DNA from: Streptomyces sp. JH34
GTDB lineage: Bacteria > Actinomycetota > Actinomycetes > Streptomycetales > Streptomycetaceae
Length of the DNA stretch: 64,000 nucleotides
Assembly (NCBI RefSeq): GCF_029428875.1
Contig: NZ_JAJSOO010000001.1
Location: 3,906,001 to 3,970,000 of the forward strand
Reading direction: 5' to 3'
Below, piece by piece: positions 7,839-16,210 of the stretch (position 1 is its first letter; the number at the start of each line of letters is the position of its first letter). Below the pieces are notes generated by a model. It worked only from the letters and a program-made list of their open reading frames with translations. It made no database searches and was not told the origin of the DNA. Both the position numbers and the translations under genes were made by a program.

Positions 7839-8860
7839 GGACCCACCCTTCGTCCGGAGCCGCGTCGCTTCCCGCTCTGCCCTGCCGCGTCCGCGGTCTC
7901 GTCGCCGACACCCTGTTTGCGGAACTCCTCCGCCAGATCGTTCAGCGCTGCCGGAGTCACGCCCTCGCTGATCAGGGGGAGCTCGGCGAGGGGCAGGCCC
8001 AGTCCCGTCAGCACCGCGCGCTGCTCACGCTCGAGGCCGACCCGCTGGGCGTGCTCGGCGGCCTGCTCGACCAGCGGGCGCACCAGCGCCGCGGAACCCG
8101 TCACCCCGGCCCGGGTGAGCGTCTTCGCGATTTCCTTGCGGCGGCCCCCCGACGCGGTACGCAACGCGTCCTCGTCCAGCAGGTGGGGCCGGACCATGTT
8201 CACCACGACCCGGCCCACGGGCAGTTCGGCGGCGCGCAGCTCGGCGATGCCGTCGGCGGTCTCCTGGACCGGCATCTCCTCCAGCAGCGTCACCAGGTGG
8301 ACCGCGGTCTCGGGGGACTTGAGCACCCGCATCACGGCCTGCGCCTGATTGTGTATCGGGCCGATCCGGGCCAGGCCCGCCACCTCGTCGTTCACGTTGA
8401 GGAAGCGGGTGATGCGGCCGGTGGGGGGCGCGTCCATGATCACGTAGTCGTAGACGAACCTGCCCTGCTTGTCCTTGCGGCGTACGGCCTCGCACGCCTT
8501 GCCGGTCAGCAGGACGTCCCGGACACCAGGGGCGATGGTGGTCGCGAAGTCGATCGCGCCGAGCTTCTTCAGCGCCCGGCCCGCACTGCCCAGCTTGTAG
8601 AACATCTGGAGGTAGTCCAGGAGGGCGCGCTCGGCGTCGATCGCCAGGGCGTGGACCTCGCCGCCGCCGGGGGCCACGGCGATCCTGCGTTCCTCGTAGG
8701 GGAGGGGATCGGACTCGAAGAGCTGGGCGATGCCCTGCCTGCCCTCGACCTCCACGAGGAGTGTGCGCCTGCCCTCGGTCGCGAGGGCGAGCGCGAGTGC
8801 GGCGGCGACCGTGGTCTTACCGGTCCCGCCCTTGCCGCTGACGACCTGGAACCTGCTCAC
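7835..8860 (-). CDS. ArsA-like P-loop ATPase, proximal partner
   Basis: The 341-residue ATPase starts at a GTG and places the complete deviant Walker A GKGGTGKTT at residues 9-17, with signature lysine K10, followed by LLVEVEGRQGIAQLF and MDAPPTGRITRFLN. This is the ArsA/GET3/MinD class. Unlike its partner it retains the lysine that reaches across the dimer interface to the other subunit's nucleotide. It is the first gene of a two-gene operon and is divergent from the DUF4177 gene, with 72 bp between starts. Confidence 0.88.
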   Translation of the reverse strand: MSRFQVVSGKGGTGKTTVAAALALALATEGRRTLLVEVEGRQGIAQLFESDPLPYEERRIAVAPGGGEVHALAIDAERALLDYLQMFYKLGSAGRALKKLGAIDFATTIAPGVRDVLLTGKACEAVRRKDKQGRFVYDYVIMDAPPTGRITRFLNVNDEVAGLARIGPIHNQAQAVMRVLKSPETAVHLVTLLEEMPVQETADGIAELRAAELPVGRVVVNMVRPHLLDEDALRTASGGRRKEIAKTLTRAGVTGSAALVRPLVEQAAEHAQRVGLEREQRAVLTGLGLPLAELPLISEGVTPAALNDLAEEFRKQGVGDETADAAGQSGKRRGSGRRVGP

Positions 8861-8932
8861 GTCTTCGAGCCTAACCAGTCGGCAGGCAGGCTACGCACGA
8901 GGCCGTGTGTGCCAGGCATTACAGTCGGCTGC

Positions 8933-9091
8933 ATGACCAAGTGGGAATACGCGACCGTGCCCCTTCTCGTGCACGCGACCAAGCAGATTCTGGACACCTG
9001 GGGCGAGGACGGCTGGGAGCTGGTCCAGGTCGTTCCCGGCCCGAACAACCCCGAGCAGCTCGTGGCCTACCTGAAGCGGGAGAAGCCGTAG
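8933..9091 (+). CDS. DUF4177-like small protein
   Basis: The 52-residue ORF MTKWEYATVPLLVHATKQIL... ends in a pattern (WGEDGWELVQVVPGPNNPEQLVAYLKREK) typical of the DUF4177 family, small proteins with alternating beta strands. Its function is unknown. The stop codon shares one base with the GTG of the RidA gene (TAGTG at 9089-9093), so RidA translation is probably coupled to it. It is too short for many gene callers but has strong codon bias and family-like spacing. Confidence 0.85.
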   Translation: MTKWEYATVPLLVHATKQILDTWGEDGWELVQVVPGPNNPEQLVAYLKREKP

Positions 9092-9561
9092 TGGCGGGCG
9101 CCGTCGAGGCGAAGCTCGCCGAGCTCGGCCTGACGCTCCCGGACGTCGTGCCGCCGCTGGCCTCGTACCAGCCGGCTGTGCGGTCCGGGGTGTACGTCTA
9201 CACCTCCGGCCAGCTCCCGATGGTGGACGGCAAACTCGCGGTGACCGGCAAGGTCGGTGCGGAGGTGACGGCGGACGAGGCCAAGGAGCTCGCCAGGACC
9301 TGCGCGCTGAACGCACTGGCGGCGGTGAAGTCGGTCGCCGGTGACCTGGACCGGATCGCCCGCGTCGTGAAGGTCGTGGGCTTCGTCGCCTCCGCCTCCG
9401 ACTTCACCGGGCAGCCCGGTGTCGTCAACGGTGCGAGCGAGCTGCTGGGTGCCGTCCTGGGCGACAAGGGTGTGCACGCGCGCAGCGCCGTGGGCGTCGC
9501 GGTGCTGCCGCTCGACGCACCGGTGGAGATCGAGGTCCAGGTGGAGCTCGTCGACGCCTGA
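9091..9561 (+). CDS. RidA/YjgF-family deaminase
   Basis: The 156-residue protein is a RidA-superfamily member of the longer YjgF/chorismate-mutase-like group: VYTSGQLPMVDGKLAVTGKVG in the N-terminal half, then LARVV-type helix spacing and the C-terminal PLDAPVEIEVQVEL strand. RidA proteins hydrolyse reactive enamine/imine intermediates released by PLP enzymes. The canonical RidA arginine is not clearly placed (the region reads VAVLPLDAPVEI), so imine deaminase activity is uncertain. The start is the GTG overlapping the DUF4177 stop. Confidence 0.85.
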   Translation: MAGAVEAKLAELGLTLPDVVPPLASYQPAVRSGVYVYTSGQLPMVDGKLAVTGKVGAEVTADEAKELARTCALNALAAVKSVAGDLDRIARVVKVVGFVASASDFTGQPGVVNGASELLGAVLGDKGVHARSAVGVAVLPLDAPVEIEVQVELVDA

Positions 9562-9679
9562 TCCCGTCCCTTCCCGATCCCGCCTGGTCCCGCGACCGGG
9601 CGGGATCATGCGTGTAAGGGGCAGGCATCGCCCGGAGGGGACCCTCGAACATCGGCGCGGTTCCGGATAGCCTCCGGCC

Positions 9680-10630
9680 ATGCCCAACGGTCAGTGGTAC
9701 CCACCGGAATGGCCCGCCCGGATCCGGGCCCTCGACAGCGGCGAGCTGACGGCCGTGACCCCCAGGCGCGCGGCCACGGTGATGCTGCTCCGGGACGACC
9801 CGTCGGAGCCGGGAACCGGGGGCCCCGCCGTCCACATGCTGCGTCGGCGGACCTCCATGGCCTTTGCCGGCGGCGCGTACGCCTATCCGGGTGGCGGGGT
9901 GGACCCGCGCGACGACGACCACCTGGTGGGCTGGGCCGGTCCGTCCCTGGAGACCTGGGCCGGCCGCCTCGGAGTCGGTACGCCCGCCGAGGCGCAGGCC
10001 GTCGTCTGTGCCGCGGTCCGTGAGACGTACGAGGAGGCCGGCGTCCTGCTGGCCGGGCCGAGCGCCGACAGCGTCGTGAGCGACACCACGGGCGCCGACT
10101 GGGAGGCCGACCGGGAGGCGCTCGTCGCCCGTGACCTGTCCTTCGCGGGTTTCCTGGACCGCCGGGGCCTGGTGCTGCGCTCCGATCTGCTGGCCGCCTG
10201 GGCGCGCTGGATCACCCCGGCGTTCGAACCACGGCGCTACGACACCTGGTTCTTCGTGGCCGTGCTCCCTGAGGGGCAGCGCACCCGGAACGTGTCCACC
10301 GAGGCCGACCGGACGGTGTGGATCCGGCCCGGCGACGCCGCCGACGGCTATGACAGGGGCGAACTGCTGATGATGCCGCCCACCGTTGCCACCCTGCGGG
10401 CGCTGAGGCCGTACGGGACGGCCGCGGAGGCGTTGAAGGCGGCGGATTCCCAGAGCCTCGCCCCCGTGCTGGCAGAGGCCCGTATGGAGGGTGACGAGCT
10501 GGTGCTGAGCTGGCCCGGGCACGACGAGTTCACCAAACACGTCCCCACGGCCGGTGACGGCACCGGTCCCCCCGCGGGTGACGGCACCGTTCCTCCCGCG
10601 GGTGACGGCACGGACGGGAGCCACGCATGA
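9680..10630 (+). CDS. NUDIX hydrolase with C-terminal repeat tail
   Basis: The 316-residue protein has an N-terminal NUDIX beta strand region (AATVMLLRDD, VHMLRRRTSMAFAGGAYAYPGG) and a NUDIX box split by an insert, with the catalytic core RETYEEAGVLL near residue 114. The family appears to be the large actinobacterial NUDIX group related to NUDT19-type CoA diphosphatases; the substrate is not certain. The C-terminal 27 residues hold three near-identical copies of an 8-residue PPAGDGT-type unit encoded by 24-bp tandem repeats. It overlaps the MBL gene by ATGA. Confidence 0.87.
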   Translation: MPNGQWYPPEWPARIRALDSGELTAVTPRRAATVMLLRDDPSEPGTGGPAVHMLRRRTSMAFAGGAYAYPGGGVDPRDDDHLVGWAGPSLETWAGRLGVGTPAEAQAVVCAAVRETYEEAGVLLAGPSADSVVSDTTGADWEADREALVARDLSFAGFLDRRGLVLRSDLLAAWARWITPAFEPRRYDTWFFVAVLPEGQRTRNVSTEADRTVWIRPGDAADGYDRGELLMMPPTVATLRALRPYGTAAEALKAADSQSLAPVLAEARMEGDELVLSWPGHDEFTKHVPTAGDGTGPPAGDGTVPPAGDGTDGSHA

Positions 10631-11457
10631 GCGACGCGGCCGCACTGCCCGGACAGCCCCGCGGCGGGGTCCTCTCCGGGCCGGCCACCGCCCGTACGTG
10701 CAACGTCCTGGCGCCCAACGCCTCGGCGATGACGCTGGACGGCACGAACACCTGGATCGTCGCGGAACCGGGCTCCGGCCTCGCGGTCGTGATCGACCCG
10801 GGGCCGCTCGACGACTCACATCTGCGGGCCGTCGTCGAGACCGTGGAGAAGACGGGCCGGCGGGTCGGCCTCACCCTGCTTACGCACGGGCACCCCGACC
10901 ACGCGGAGGGCGCGTCACGCTTCGCCGAGCTCACGCGTACGAAGGTGCGCGCCCTGGACGTGGCGCTGCGCCTGGGCGACGAGGGGCTCACGGCCGGCGA
11001 CGTGATCACCACGGGCGGGCTCGAACTCCGGGTCGTCCCCACCCCGGGGCACACCGCTGACTCGCTCTCCTTCCACCTGCCCGCCGACCGGGCCGTGCTG
11101 ACGGGCGACACGATCCTGGGGCGCGGCACCACCGTCGTCGCCCATCCGGACGGCCGCCTCGGTGACTACCTGGACACCCTGCGGCGACTGCGTTCGCTGA
11201 CGGTCGACGACGGGGTCCACACAGTGCTCCCGGGGCACGGACCGGTGCTGGAGGACGCACAGGGCGCCGTCGAGTTCTACCTCGCCCACCGCGCCAACCG
11301 CCTGGCCCAGGTCGAGACCGCGGTGGAGGCGGGACACCGGACGCCCGCCGAGGTCGTGGCGGCGGTGTACGCCGATGTGGACCGCTCCCTCTGGCCTGCG
11401 GCGGAGCTGTCGGTGAGGGCCCAGATGGAGTACCTGACCGAGCACGGCTTGATCTGA
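10627..11457 (+). CDS. MBL-fold metallohydrolase (LACTB2-like)
   Basis: The 276-residue metallo-beta-lactamase-fold hydrolase has THGHPDHAEG giving H87, H89, D91 and H92. The third zinc histidine is in VPTPGHTADS, the bridging Asp in LTGDTILG and the last His in LPGHGPV. A C-terminal helical domain with AHRANRL places it with the LACTB2/RNase-like or glyoxalase-II-like subgroup. The substrate could be an RNA, a thioester or another ester; sequence alone does not decide. It is translationally coupled to the preceding NUDIX gene and ends before a hairpin that faces crp. Confidence 0.88.
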   Translation: MSDAAALPGQPRGGVLSGPATARTCNVLAPNASAMTLDGTNTWIVAEPGSGLAVVIDPGPLDDSHLRAVVETVEKTGRRVGLTLLTHGHPDHAEGASRFAELTRTKVRALDVALRLGDEGLTAGDVITTGGLELRVVPTPGHTADSLSFHLPADRAVLTGDTILGRGTTVVAHPDGRLGDYLDTLRRLRSLTVDDGVHTVLPGHGPVLEDAQGAVEFYLAHRANRLAQVETAVEAGHRTPAEVVAAVYADVDRSLWPAAELSVRAQMEYLTEHGLI

Positions 11458-11487
11458 TCCGGTCCCGTACGGCCCGGGGCACACGCG

Positions 11488-11516
11488 AGAGGCCCCACCG
11501 GACGGTGGGGCCTCTT
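11488..11516. terminator. Terminator between MBL hydrolase and crp
   Basis: A perfect 12-bp stem AGAGGCCCCACC / GGTGGGGCCTCT with a 4-nt loop lies 30 nt after the MBL stop and 50 nt past the crp stop on the other strand, ending in CTCTTC. It can serve both convergent genes. Confidence 0.78.
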
Positions 11517-11565
11517 CGACGACTGAGCCCGCCGGGCGGCCGGTCGAGGTCGCTCGGTGCAGGGG

Positions 11566-12240
11566 TCAGCGGGAGCGCTTGGCCAGCCGCTCCACGTCCA
11601 GCAGGATCACGGCACGCGCCTCGAGCCGCAGCCAACCCCGGCCGGCGAAGTCCGCGAGCGCCTTGTTGACCGTTTCGCGGGAGGCGCCGACCAGCTGGGC
11701 CAGCTCTTCCTGGGTCAGGTCGTGCACGACGTGGATTCCCTCCTCCGACTGCACACCGAAGCGGCGCGACAGGTCGAGGAGCGCCCGGGCGACACGGCCC
11801 GGCACATCGGAGAAGACCAGGTCGGACATCTGGTCGTTCGTCTTGCGCAGGCGCCGGGCGACGGCGCGCAGCAGCGCGGTGGCGACCTCGGGGCGCGCGT
11901 TCAGCCAGGGCTGCAGGTCTCCGTGACCGAGGCCGAGGAGCTTGACCTCGGTCAGCGCGGTCGCGGTCGCGGTGCGCGGGCCCGGGTCGAAGAGCGACAG
12001 CTCCCCGATCAGCTCGCCGGGGCCGAGGACGGCCAGCATGTTCTCCCGCCCGTCGGGGGACGTGCGGTGGAGCTTCACCTTGCCCTCGGTGACCACGTAC
12101 AGGCGGTCGCCCGGGTCCCCCTCGTGGAACAGCGCGTCGCCGCGTGCGAGGGTCACCTCACTCATCGAGGCGCGGAGCTCCGCGGCCTGCTCGTCATCGA
12201 GCGCCGCGAAAAGCGGGGCGCGCCGCAGAACGTCGTCCAC
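11566..12240 (-). CDS. crp: Crp/Fnr family transcriptional regulator (Crp)
   Basis: The 224-residue protein has a cyclic-nucleotide-binding domain (residues 1-120) with the phosphate-binding cassette GELIGELSLFDPGPRTATA at 75-93, a long dimer helix, and a C-terminal winged helix with TQEELAQLVGASRETVNKAL at 176-195. Position beside nth and the MBL gene matches Crp of S. coelicolor (SCO3571) and Mtb Rv3676. In S. coelicolor Crp controls germination and antibiotic production. A candidate Crp half-palindrome lies 63 nt upstream, suggesting autoregulation. Confidence 0.93.
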   Translation of the reverse strand: MDDVLRRAPLFAALDDEQAAELRASMSEVTLARGDALFHEGDPGDRLYVVTEGKVKLHRTSPDGRENMLAVLGPGELIGELSLFDPGPRTATATALTEVKLLGLGHGDLQPWLNARPEVATALLRAVARRLRKTNDQMSDLVFSDVPGRVARALLDLSRRFGVQSEEGIHVVHDLTQEELAQLVGASRETVNKALADFAGRGWLRLEARAVILLDVERLAKRSR

Positions 12241-12302
12241 GAGTTCTCTCCTTGTCGGCCTGTTCAGGGAAGCGTCGTTTCCATGATGCCGGACGGTAAA
12301 AC

Positions 12303-12318
12303 AGTGCGATCGATCACA
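12303..12318. promoter_or_regulatory. Candidate Crp-binding site between crp and nth
   Basis: AGTGCGATCGATCACA matches the CRP consensus TGTGA-N6-TCACA at 8 of 10 defined bases and contains the 14-bp near-palindrome GTGCGATCGATCAC. It sits in the divergent crp-nth region, 63-78 nt upstream of crp and about 107 nt upstream of nth, where autoregulation would be expected. Confidence 0.45.
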
Positions 12319-12424
12319 AACCAGTTTGACGCACGGGCGTGCCGGACCCTACGGCAGGGGGCCGATCGGGCGTGGATGCACGGTGACCGGGGCGGATGTC
12401 AGCCCCTGGCTCTAGGCTGGCCGG

Positions 12425-13387
12425 GTGTCCGGAACGCCGGTGAGAGTGCAGGCCGAGGGGGCTGATGGGGTGTCGGAAGACGGGAATTCCGCTATGGGCG
12501 AACAGGGTGCACGTAGTAAGAAAAAAGCCGCAAAACGCTCGCCAGTGGCAGTGTCAGGAGCAGCGGCGGGCAAACGCTCCAAGCAGTCGGCCGAGCCGAC
12601 GAAGCAGTCGGGCAGACCCGCGAAGCAGGAGTCGCACCTCGCGATGGTCCGCCGCGCCCGCAGGATCAACCGTGAGCTCGCCGAGGTCTATCCGTACGCC
12701 CACCCCGAGCTGGATTTCCGCAATCCCTTCGAACTCCTGGTGGCCACCGTCCTTTCCGCGCAGACCACCGATCTGAGGGTCAACCAGACCACCCCGGCGC
12801 TCTTCGCCGTCTGTCCGACGCCCGAGGACATGGCCGCCGCCGTCCCCGAGGAGATCGAGGAGATCATCCGGCCGACCGGCTTCTTCCGGGCCAAGGCGCG
12901 GTCCCTCATGGGGCTGTCGGCCGCGCTGAGGGACGACTTCGGCGGGGAGGTCCCCGGCAGGCTGGAGGACCTCGTGAAACTGCCGGGTGTAGGGCGCAAG
13001 ACGGCCAACGTCGTCCTCGGTAACGCGTTCGGCGTGCCCGGCATCACGGTGGACACGCACTTCGGACGTCTGGTCCGCCGCTGGAAGTGGACCGAGCAGG
13101 AGGACCCGGAGAAGGTCGAGGCCGAGATCGCCGCGATCTTCCCGAAGAGTGAGTGGACGATGCTCTCCCACCGCGTCGTCTTCCACGGACGCCGCATCTG
13201 TCACTCCCGCAAGCCCGCCTGCGGCGCCTGTCCGATCGCCGCCCTCTGCCCCTCCTACGGGGAGGGCGAGACGGACCCCGAGAAGGCGAAGAAGCTCCTG
13301 AAGTACGAGATGGGCGGTTACCCGGGGCAGCGTCTCAGCCCGCCCCCGGACTACCCGGGCAGTCCCGCCCCGCCGCTGGCCGGGTGA
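12425..13387 (+). CDS. nth: Endonuclease III (DNA glycosylase/AP lyase)
   Basis: The 320-residue enzyme has a Lys/Ala-rich unstructured lead of about 70 residues, then the helix-hairpin-helix glycosylase fold: VLSAQTTD, the HhH LPGVGRKTANVV with catalytic lysine K192, the catalytic aspartate D210 in TVDTHFGRL, and a 4Fe-4S loop C259-x6-C266-x2-C269-x5-C275. It removes oxidised pyrimidines and nicks abasic sites. The GTG at 12425 is the longest start; a shorter start at the internal ATG (residue 74) would still keep the catalytic fold, so the basic lead is optional on sequence grounds. Confidence 0.94.
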   Translation: MSGTPVRVQAEGADGVSEDGNSAMGEQGARSKKKAAKRSPVAVSGAAAGKRSKQSAEPTKQSGRPAKQESHLAMVRRARRINRELAEVYPYAHPELDFRNPFELLVATVLSAQTTDLRVNQTTPALFAVCPTPEDMAAAVPEEIEEIIRPTGFFRAKARSLMGLSAALRDDFGGEVPGRLEDLVKLPGVGRKTANVVLGNAFGVPGITVDTHFGRLVRRWKWTEQEDPEKVEAEIAAIFPKSEWTMLSHRVVFHGRRICHSRKPACGACPIAALCPSYGEGETDPEKAKKLLKYEMGGYPGQRLSPPPDYPGSPAPPLAG

Positions 13388-13485
13388 GGGACCGTTCCGC
13401 GAGGGTGTCGCCCTTCCCGGCGAGGAGGGCGGGACCCTGCGGAACGAAATGGACGACGACAGGCGTTGGAACGACGGGGGTGCCC

Positions 13486-14223
13486 ATGACGCACGCACAG
13501 AGCACACGGGCCGCGGCGGACGCGGCCACCAACGGGACGGGCGAGCCCCACGACAGCGCGCTCACCGTGTCCGCCGACGGCCTGCCCGGCTGGCTCGAGC
13601 CAGTCGCCCGGGCGTCGCGGACCGTGAAGGCGCAGCAGCTCAGCCGGTTCCTGCCGCCCGAGAGCGGTGCCGGGCGCCAGTCCGCCGTCCTGATCCTCTT
13701 CGGTGAGGGCGAGCGCGGTCCCGAGCTGCTCCTGATGGAGCGTTCCGGTTCCCTGCGCTCCCATGCCGGCCAGCCGTCCTTCCCCGGGGGCTCCCTCGAC
13801 CCCGAGGACGGCGACCACAGGACCACCGGACCGCTCAGGGCCGCCCTGCGGGAGGCCGAGGAGGAGACGGGACTCGACCCGAGCGGAGTCCAGCTGTTCG
13901 GGGTGCTGCCCAGGCTCTACATCCCGGTGAGCGGCTTCGTGGTCACACCCGTCCTCGGCTGGTGGCGGACGCCGAGCCCGGTGGGCGCCGTCGACCCTGC
14001 CGAGACGGCCCGGGTCTTCACCGCCCCCGTGGCGGATCTCACGAATCCGGCCAACCGCGCCACGGCAGTCCATCCGAGCGGCCACCAAGGCCCCGCGTTC
14101 CTGGTCGAATCCGCACTGGTCTGGGGATTCACAGCCGGTGTGATCGACAGGATTGTGCACTACGCCGGGTGGGAACGCCCCTGGGACAGGACCAGGCAGG
14201 TGCCGCTCGACTGGCGCGCATGA
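13486..14223 (+). CDS. NUDIX CoA pyrophosphatase-like hydrolase
   Basis: The 245-residue NUDIX protein carries the CoA-diphosphatase (NudL/UPF0035) signature LLMERSGSLRSHAGQPSFPGG directly before the NUDIX box G-x5-D...REAEEETGL. Known enzymes with that pair of motifs cleave CoA or oxidised CoA to 4'-phosphopantetheine and 3',5'-ADP. The ATG at 13486 follows GGGGG by 5 nt; a GTG two codons earlier is an alternative. It lies 91 bp upstream of marP and 98 bp after nth, the same order as Rv3672c in mycobacteria. Confidence 0.9.
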   Translation: MTHAQSTRAAADAATNGTGEPHDSALTVSADGLPGWLEPVARASRTVKAQQLSRFLPPESGAGRQSAVLILFGEGERGPELLLMERSGSLRSHAGQPSFPGGSLDPEDGDHRTTGPLRAALREAEEETGLDPSGVQLFGVLPRLYIPVSGFVVTPVLGWWRTPSPVGAVDPAETARVFTAPVADLTNPANRATAVHPSGHQGPAFLVESALVWGFTAGVIDRIVHYAGWERPWDRTRQVPLDWRA

Positions 14224-14314
14224 CAGGCTGACTCCCGTGCTGCGCTGTTCCGGGCCTGGCCCGGACCCCGTCGAACCGGACGGGCCAGGTGACGAATCTG
14301 CGAGGCTATAGACG

Positions 14315-15520
14315 GTGAACGTGCTGGACATCCTGCTGCTCGTCGGCGCTGTGTGGTTCGCGGTCATCGGGTACCGCCAGGGCTTCGTCGTCGGCATCCT
14401 GTCCGTGATCGGCTTCGTGGGCGGTGGCCTCGTCGCCGTCTACCTGCTGCCGACCATCTGGGACCAGGCGACCGACGGATCCGAAGTCTCCTCCACCGCC
14501 GCCATCGTCGCGGTCGTGATCGTGATCGTGTGCGCCTCCGTGGGCCAGGCGTTCACCACCCACCTAGGCAACAAGCTCCGCCGGTACATCACGTGGTCGC
14601 CGGCGCGTGCGCTGGACGCCACGGGCGGCTCCCTGGTCAACGTGGTGGCCATGCTCCTGGTCGCCTGGCTGATCGGCTCGGCGCTGGCCGGTACGTCGCT
14701 GCCGACGCTGGGCAAGGAGGTCCGCAGTTCCTCCGTACTCCTCGGGGTGTCCCGGGTGATGCCCGCCCAGGCCTCCAACTGGTTCACGGACTTCTCCTCC
14801 GTCCTGGCCCAGAACGGCTTTCCGCAGGTCTTCAGCCCCTTCGCCAACGAGCCCATCACCGAGGTCGACCCCCCTGACCCGGCGCTGGCCGGAAGCCCCG
14901 TCGCCACCCGTGCCAAGAAGTCCATCGTCAAGGTCGTCGGCATGGCTCCGGGCTGCGGCAAGGTCCTCGAAGGAACCGGCTTCGTCTTCTCCGACCGTCG
15001 GGTGATGACCAATGCCCACGTGGTCGGCGGCGTCGACGAGCCCACCGTCCAGATCGGCGGCGAGGGCCGGCTGTACGACGCCAAGGTCGTCCTCTACGAC
15101 TGGCAGCGGGACATCGCCGTACTGGACGTGCCGGATCTGGACGCCCAGCCGCTGCGGTTCACCGACGCCGACAAGGACGCGGAGAGCGGCGACAGCGCCA
15201 TCGTCGCGGGTTTCCCGGAGAACGGCGCCTACGACGTCCGCTCCGCGCGCATCCGGGGCCGCATCGATGCCAACGGCCCGGACATCTACCACCGGGGCAC
15301 CGTGCGGCGTGACGTGTACTCGCTGTTCGCTACCGTCCGGCAGGGCAACTCCGGTGGCCCGCTGCTCACTCCGGACGGAAAGGTCTACGGAGTGGTGTTC
15401 GCCAAGTCGCTCGACGACCCCGACACGGGTTACGCGCTGACGGCCGACGAGATCCGCGAGGACATCGACCTGGGCAAGTCCTCGGTGCAGGAGGTCGACA
15501 GCCAGGGCTGCGCTCTCTGA
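14315..15520 (+). CDS. marP: MarP-type membrane serine protease (CvpA plus trypsin domain)
   Basis: The 401-residue protein has an N-terminal CvpA-like membrane domain with four hydrophobic segments (about 4-20, 27-46, 62-79, 107-126), then an external chymotrypsin-like domain with a full triad: H235 in NAHVVGG, D266 in RDIAVLDV and S346 in RQGNSGGPL. C214 and C399 are placed like the two cysteines that form the redox-sensitive disulfide in Mtb MarP (Rv3671c). In mycobacteria this protease supports pH homeostasis and activates a peptidoglycan hydrolase. It starts at GTG 14315. Confidence 0.93.
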   Translation: MNVLDILLLVGAVWFAVIGYRQGFVVGILSVIGFVGGGLVAVYLLPTIWDQATDGSEVSSTAAIVAVVIVIVCASVGQAFTTHLGNKLRRYITWSPARALDATGGSLVNVVAMLLVAWLIGSALAGTSLPTLGKEVRSSSVLLGVSRVMPAQASNWFTDFSSVLAQNGFPQVFSPFANEPITEVDPPDPALAGSPVATRAKKSIVKVVGMAPGCGKVLEGTGFVFSDRRVMTNAHVVGGVDEPTVQIGGEGRLYDAKVVLYDWQRDIAVLDVPDLDAQPLRFTDADKDAESGDSAIVAGFPENGAYDVRSARIRGRIDANGPDIYHRGTVRRDVYSLFATVRQGNSGGPLLTPDGKVYGVVFAKSLDDPDTGYALTADEIREDIDLGKSSVQEVDSQGCAL

Positions 15521-15570
15521 GGCCCTGCGTCCGGCCCCTCCCGGCGGTGACCCAGGCTCTTGCCGACGGC

Positions 15571-15637
15571 CGCGCACGGCCGCGCACGGCCGCGCACGGC
15601 CGCGCACGGCGTGGGCGGCCGCGCACGGCGTGGGCGG
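15571..15637. repeat. Tandem repeat CGCGCACGGC
   Basis: Four adjacent copies of the 10-mer CGCGCACGGC (15571-15610) run into two copies of the 18-mer CGCGCACGGCGTGGGCGG (15601 and 15620, overlapping the fourth 10-mer). It starts 51 bp after the marP stop. This is probably slippage-prone non-coding DNA. Confidence 0.85.
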
Positions 15638-15927
15638 GCCGGCGGAATGCCGTCGGCGGGCAGCGGTTGTGACGTCCGCTGGGTGAGGCGCGAGGCTGCC
15701 CTGTGGCGTTGACTGTCAGGTGGCCGCGATGCCGGAGGGCCGCAACTGCCGTGCGGCGCGGCTGTGGTGCGAAGTGGCTGTCAGGCGGGGACCAGTGGCA
15801 CCGGGCCACCGCCCGCCGCTGCCGTACCCGTGTCGCGTGCAGGCAGGTTCACGGAGTGTAGGAGCCGGGCCCCGGGCCTCGAAGGTCCGGTTCCCGGCGT
15901 GTGGAGTGTCGTCCGCCCGCCCCTGTG

Positions 15928-16131
15928 TCATCCACGGGGATGGCGCAGGCGCGCCGAGACCCAGCGGGCCCGGCGGTGGAGAATGCGCGGGATGCCCAGC
16001 CGGAGATCATGGAATTCGCTCACATCGTGCACCCGGCTCAGGGAGCCGCCCCCCTCGTGAATGCTCGGACCGGCAGGAGCGGTCGAGCGGCGGTTGCGTG
16101 CTGCGTCATTGAAGTCGCGCGTCCAGCCCAT
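15928..16131 (-). CDS. Possible small protein, 67 residues, unrecognised
   Basis: An ATG at 16131 with an upstream G-run (CGGGGT directly before it, GGGGG about 15 nt before) opens 67 codons whose third positions are about 78% G/C, lower than neighbours but above random. The product is basic, with a C-terminal LRLGIPRILHRRARWVSARL amphipathic stretch. No family is recognised, and the call may well be false. Confidence 0.22.
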   Translation of the reverse strand: MGWTRDFNDAARNRRSTAPAGPSIHEGGGSLSRVHDVSEFHDLRLGIPRILHRRARWVSARLRHPRG

Positions 16132-16178
16132 ACCCCGACGTCTGCCCCCGACCCAAGGTCGGTAATCGTGCGTGAGTC

Positions 16179-16210
16179 AGCCAATTGGCTTATGCGGCAG
16201 GCAATTGGCT
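16179..16210. promoter_or_regulatory. Paired AATTGG palindromes
   Basis: AGCCAATTGGCT (16179-16190) is a perfect 12-bp palindrome and AGGCAATTGGCT (16199-16210) is a one-mismatch copy exactly 20 bp on. AATT is rare in this GC-rich DNA. The pair lies 27-58 bp past the stop of the leftward hydrolase gene and could be a protein-binding site, or a stem (AGCCAATT/AATTGGCT). Confidence 0.35.

Noticed and set aside
6393..8860. Arsenic resistance operon
   Set aside because: ArsA-like fold only; no arsB, arsC, arsD or arsR and no metal-binding Cys signature. The order matches a housekeeping ATPase pair instead.
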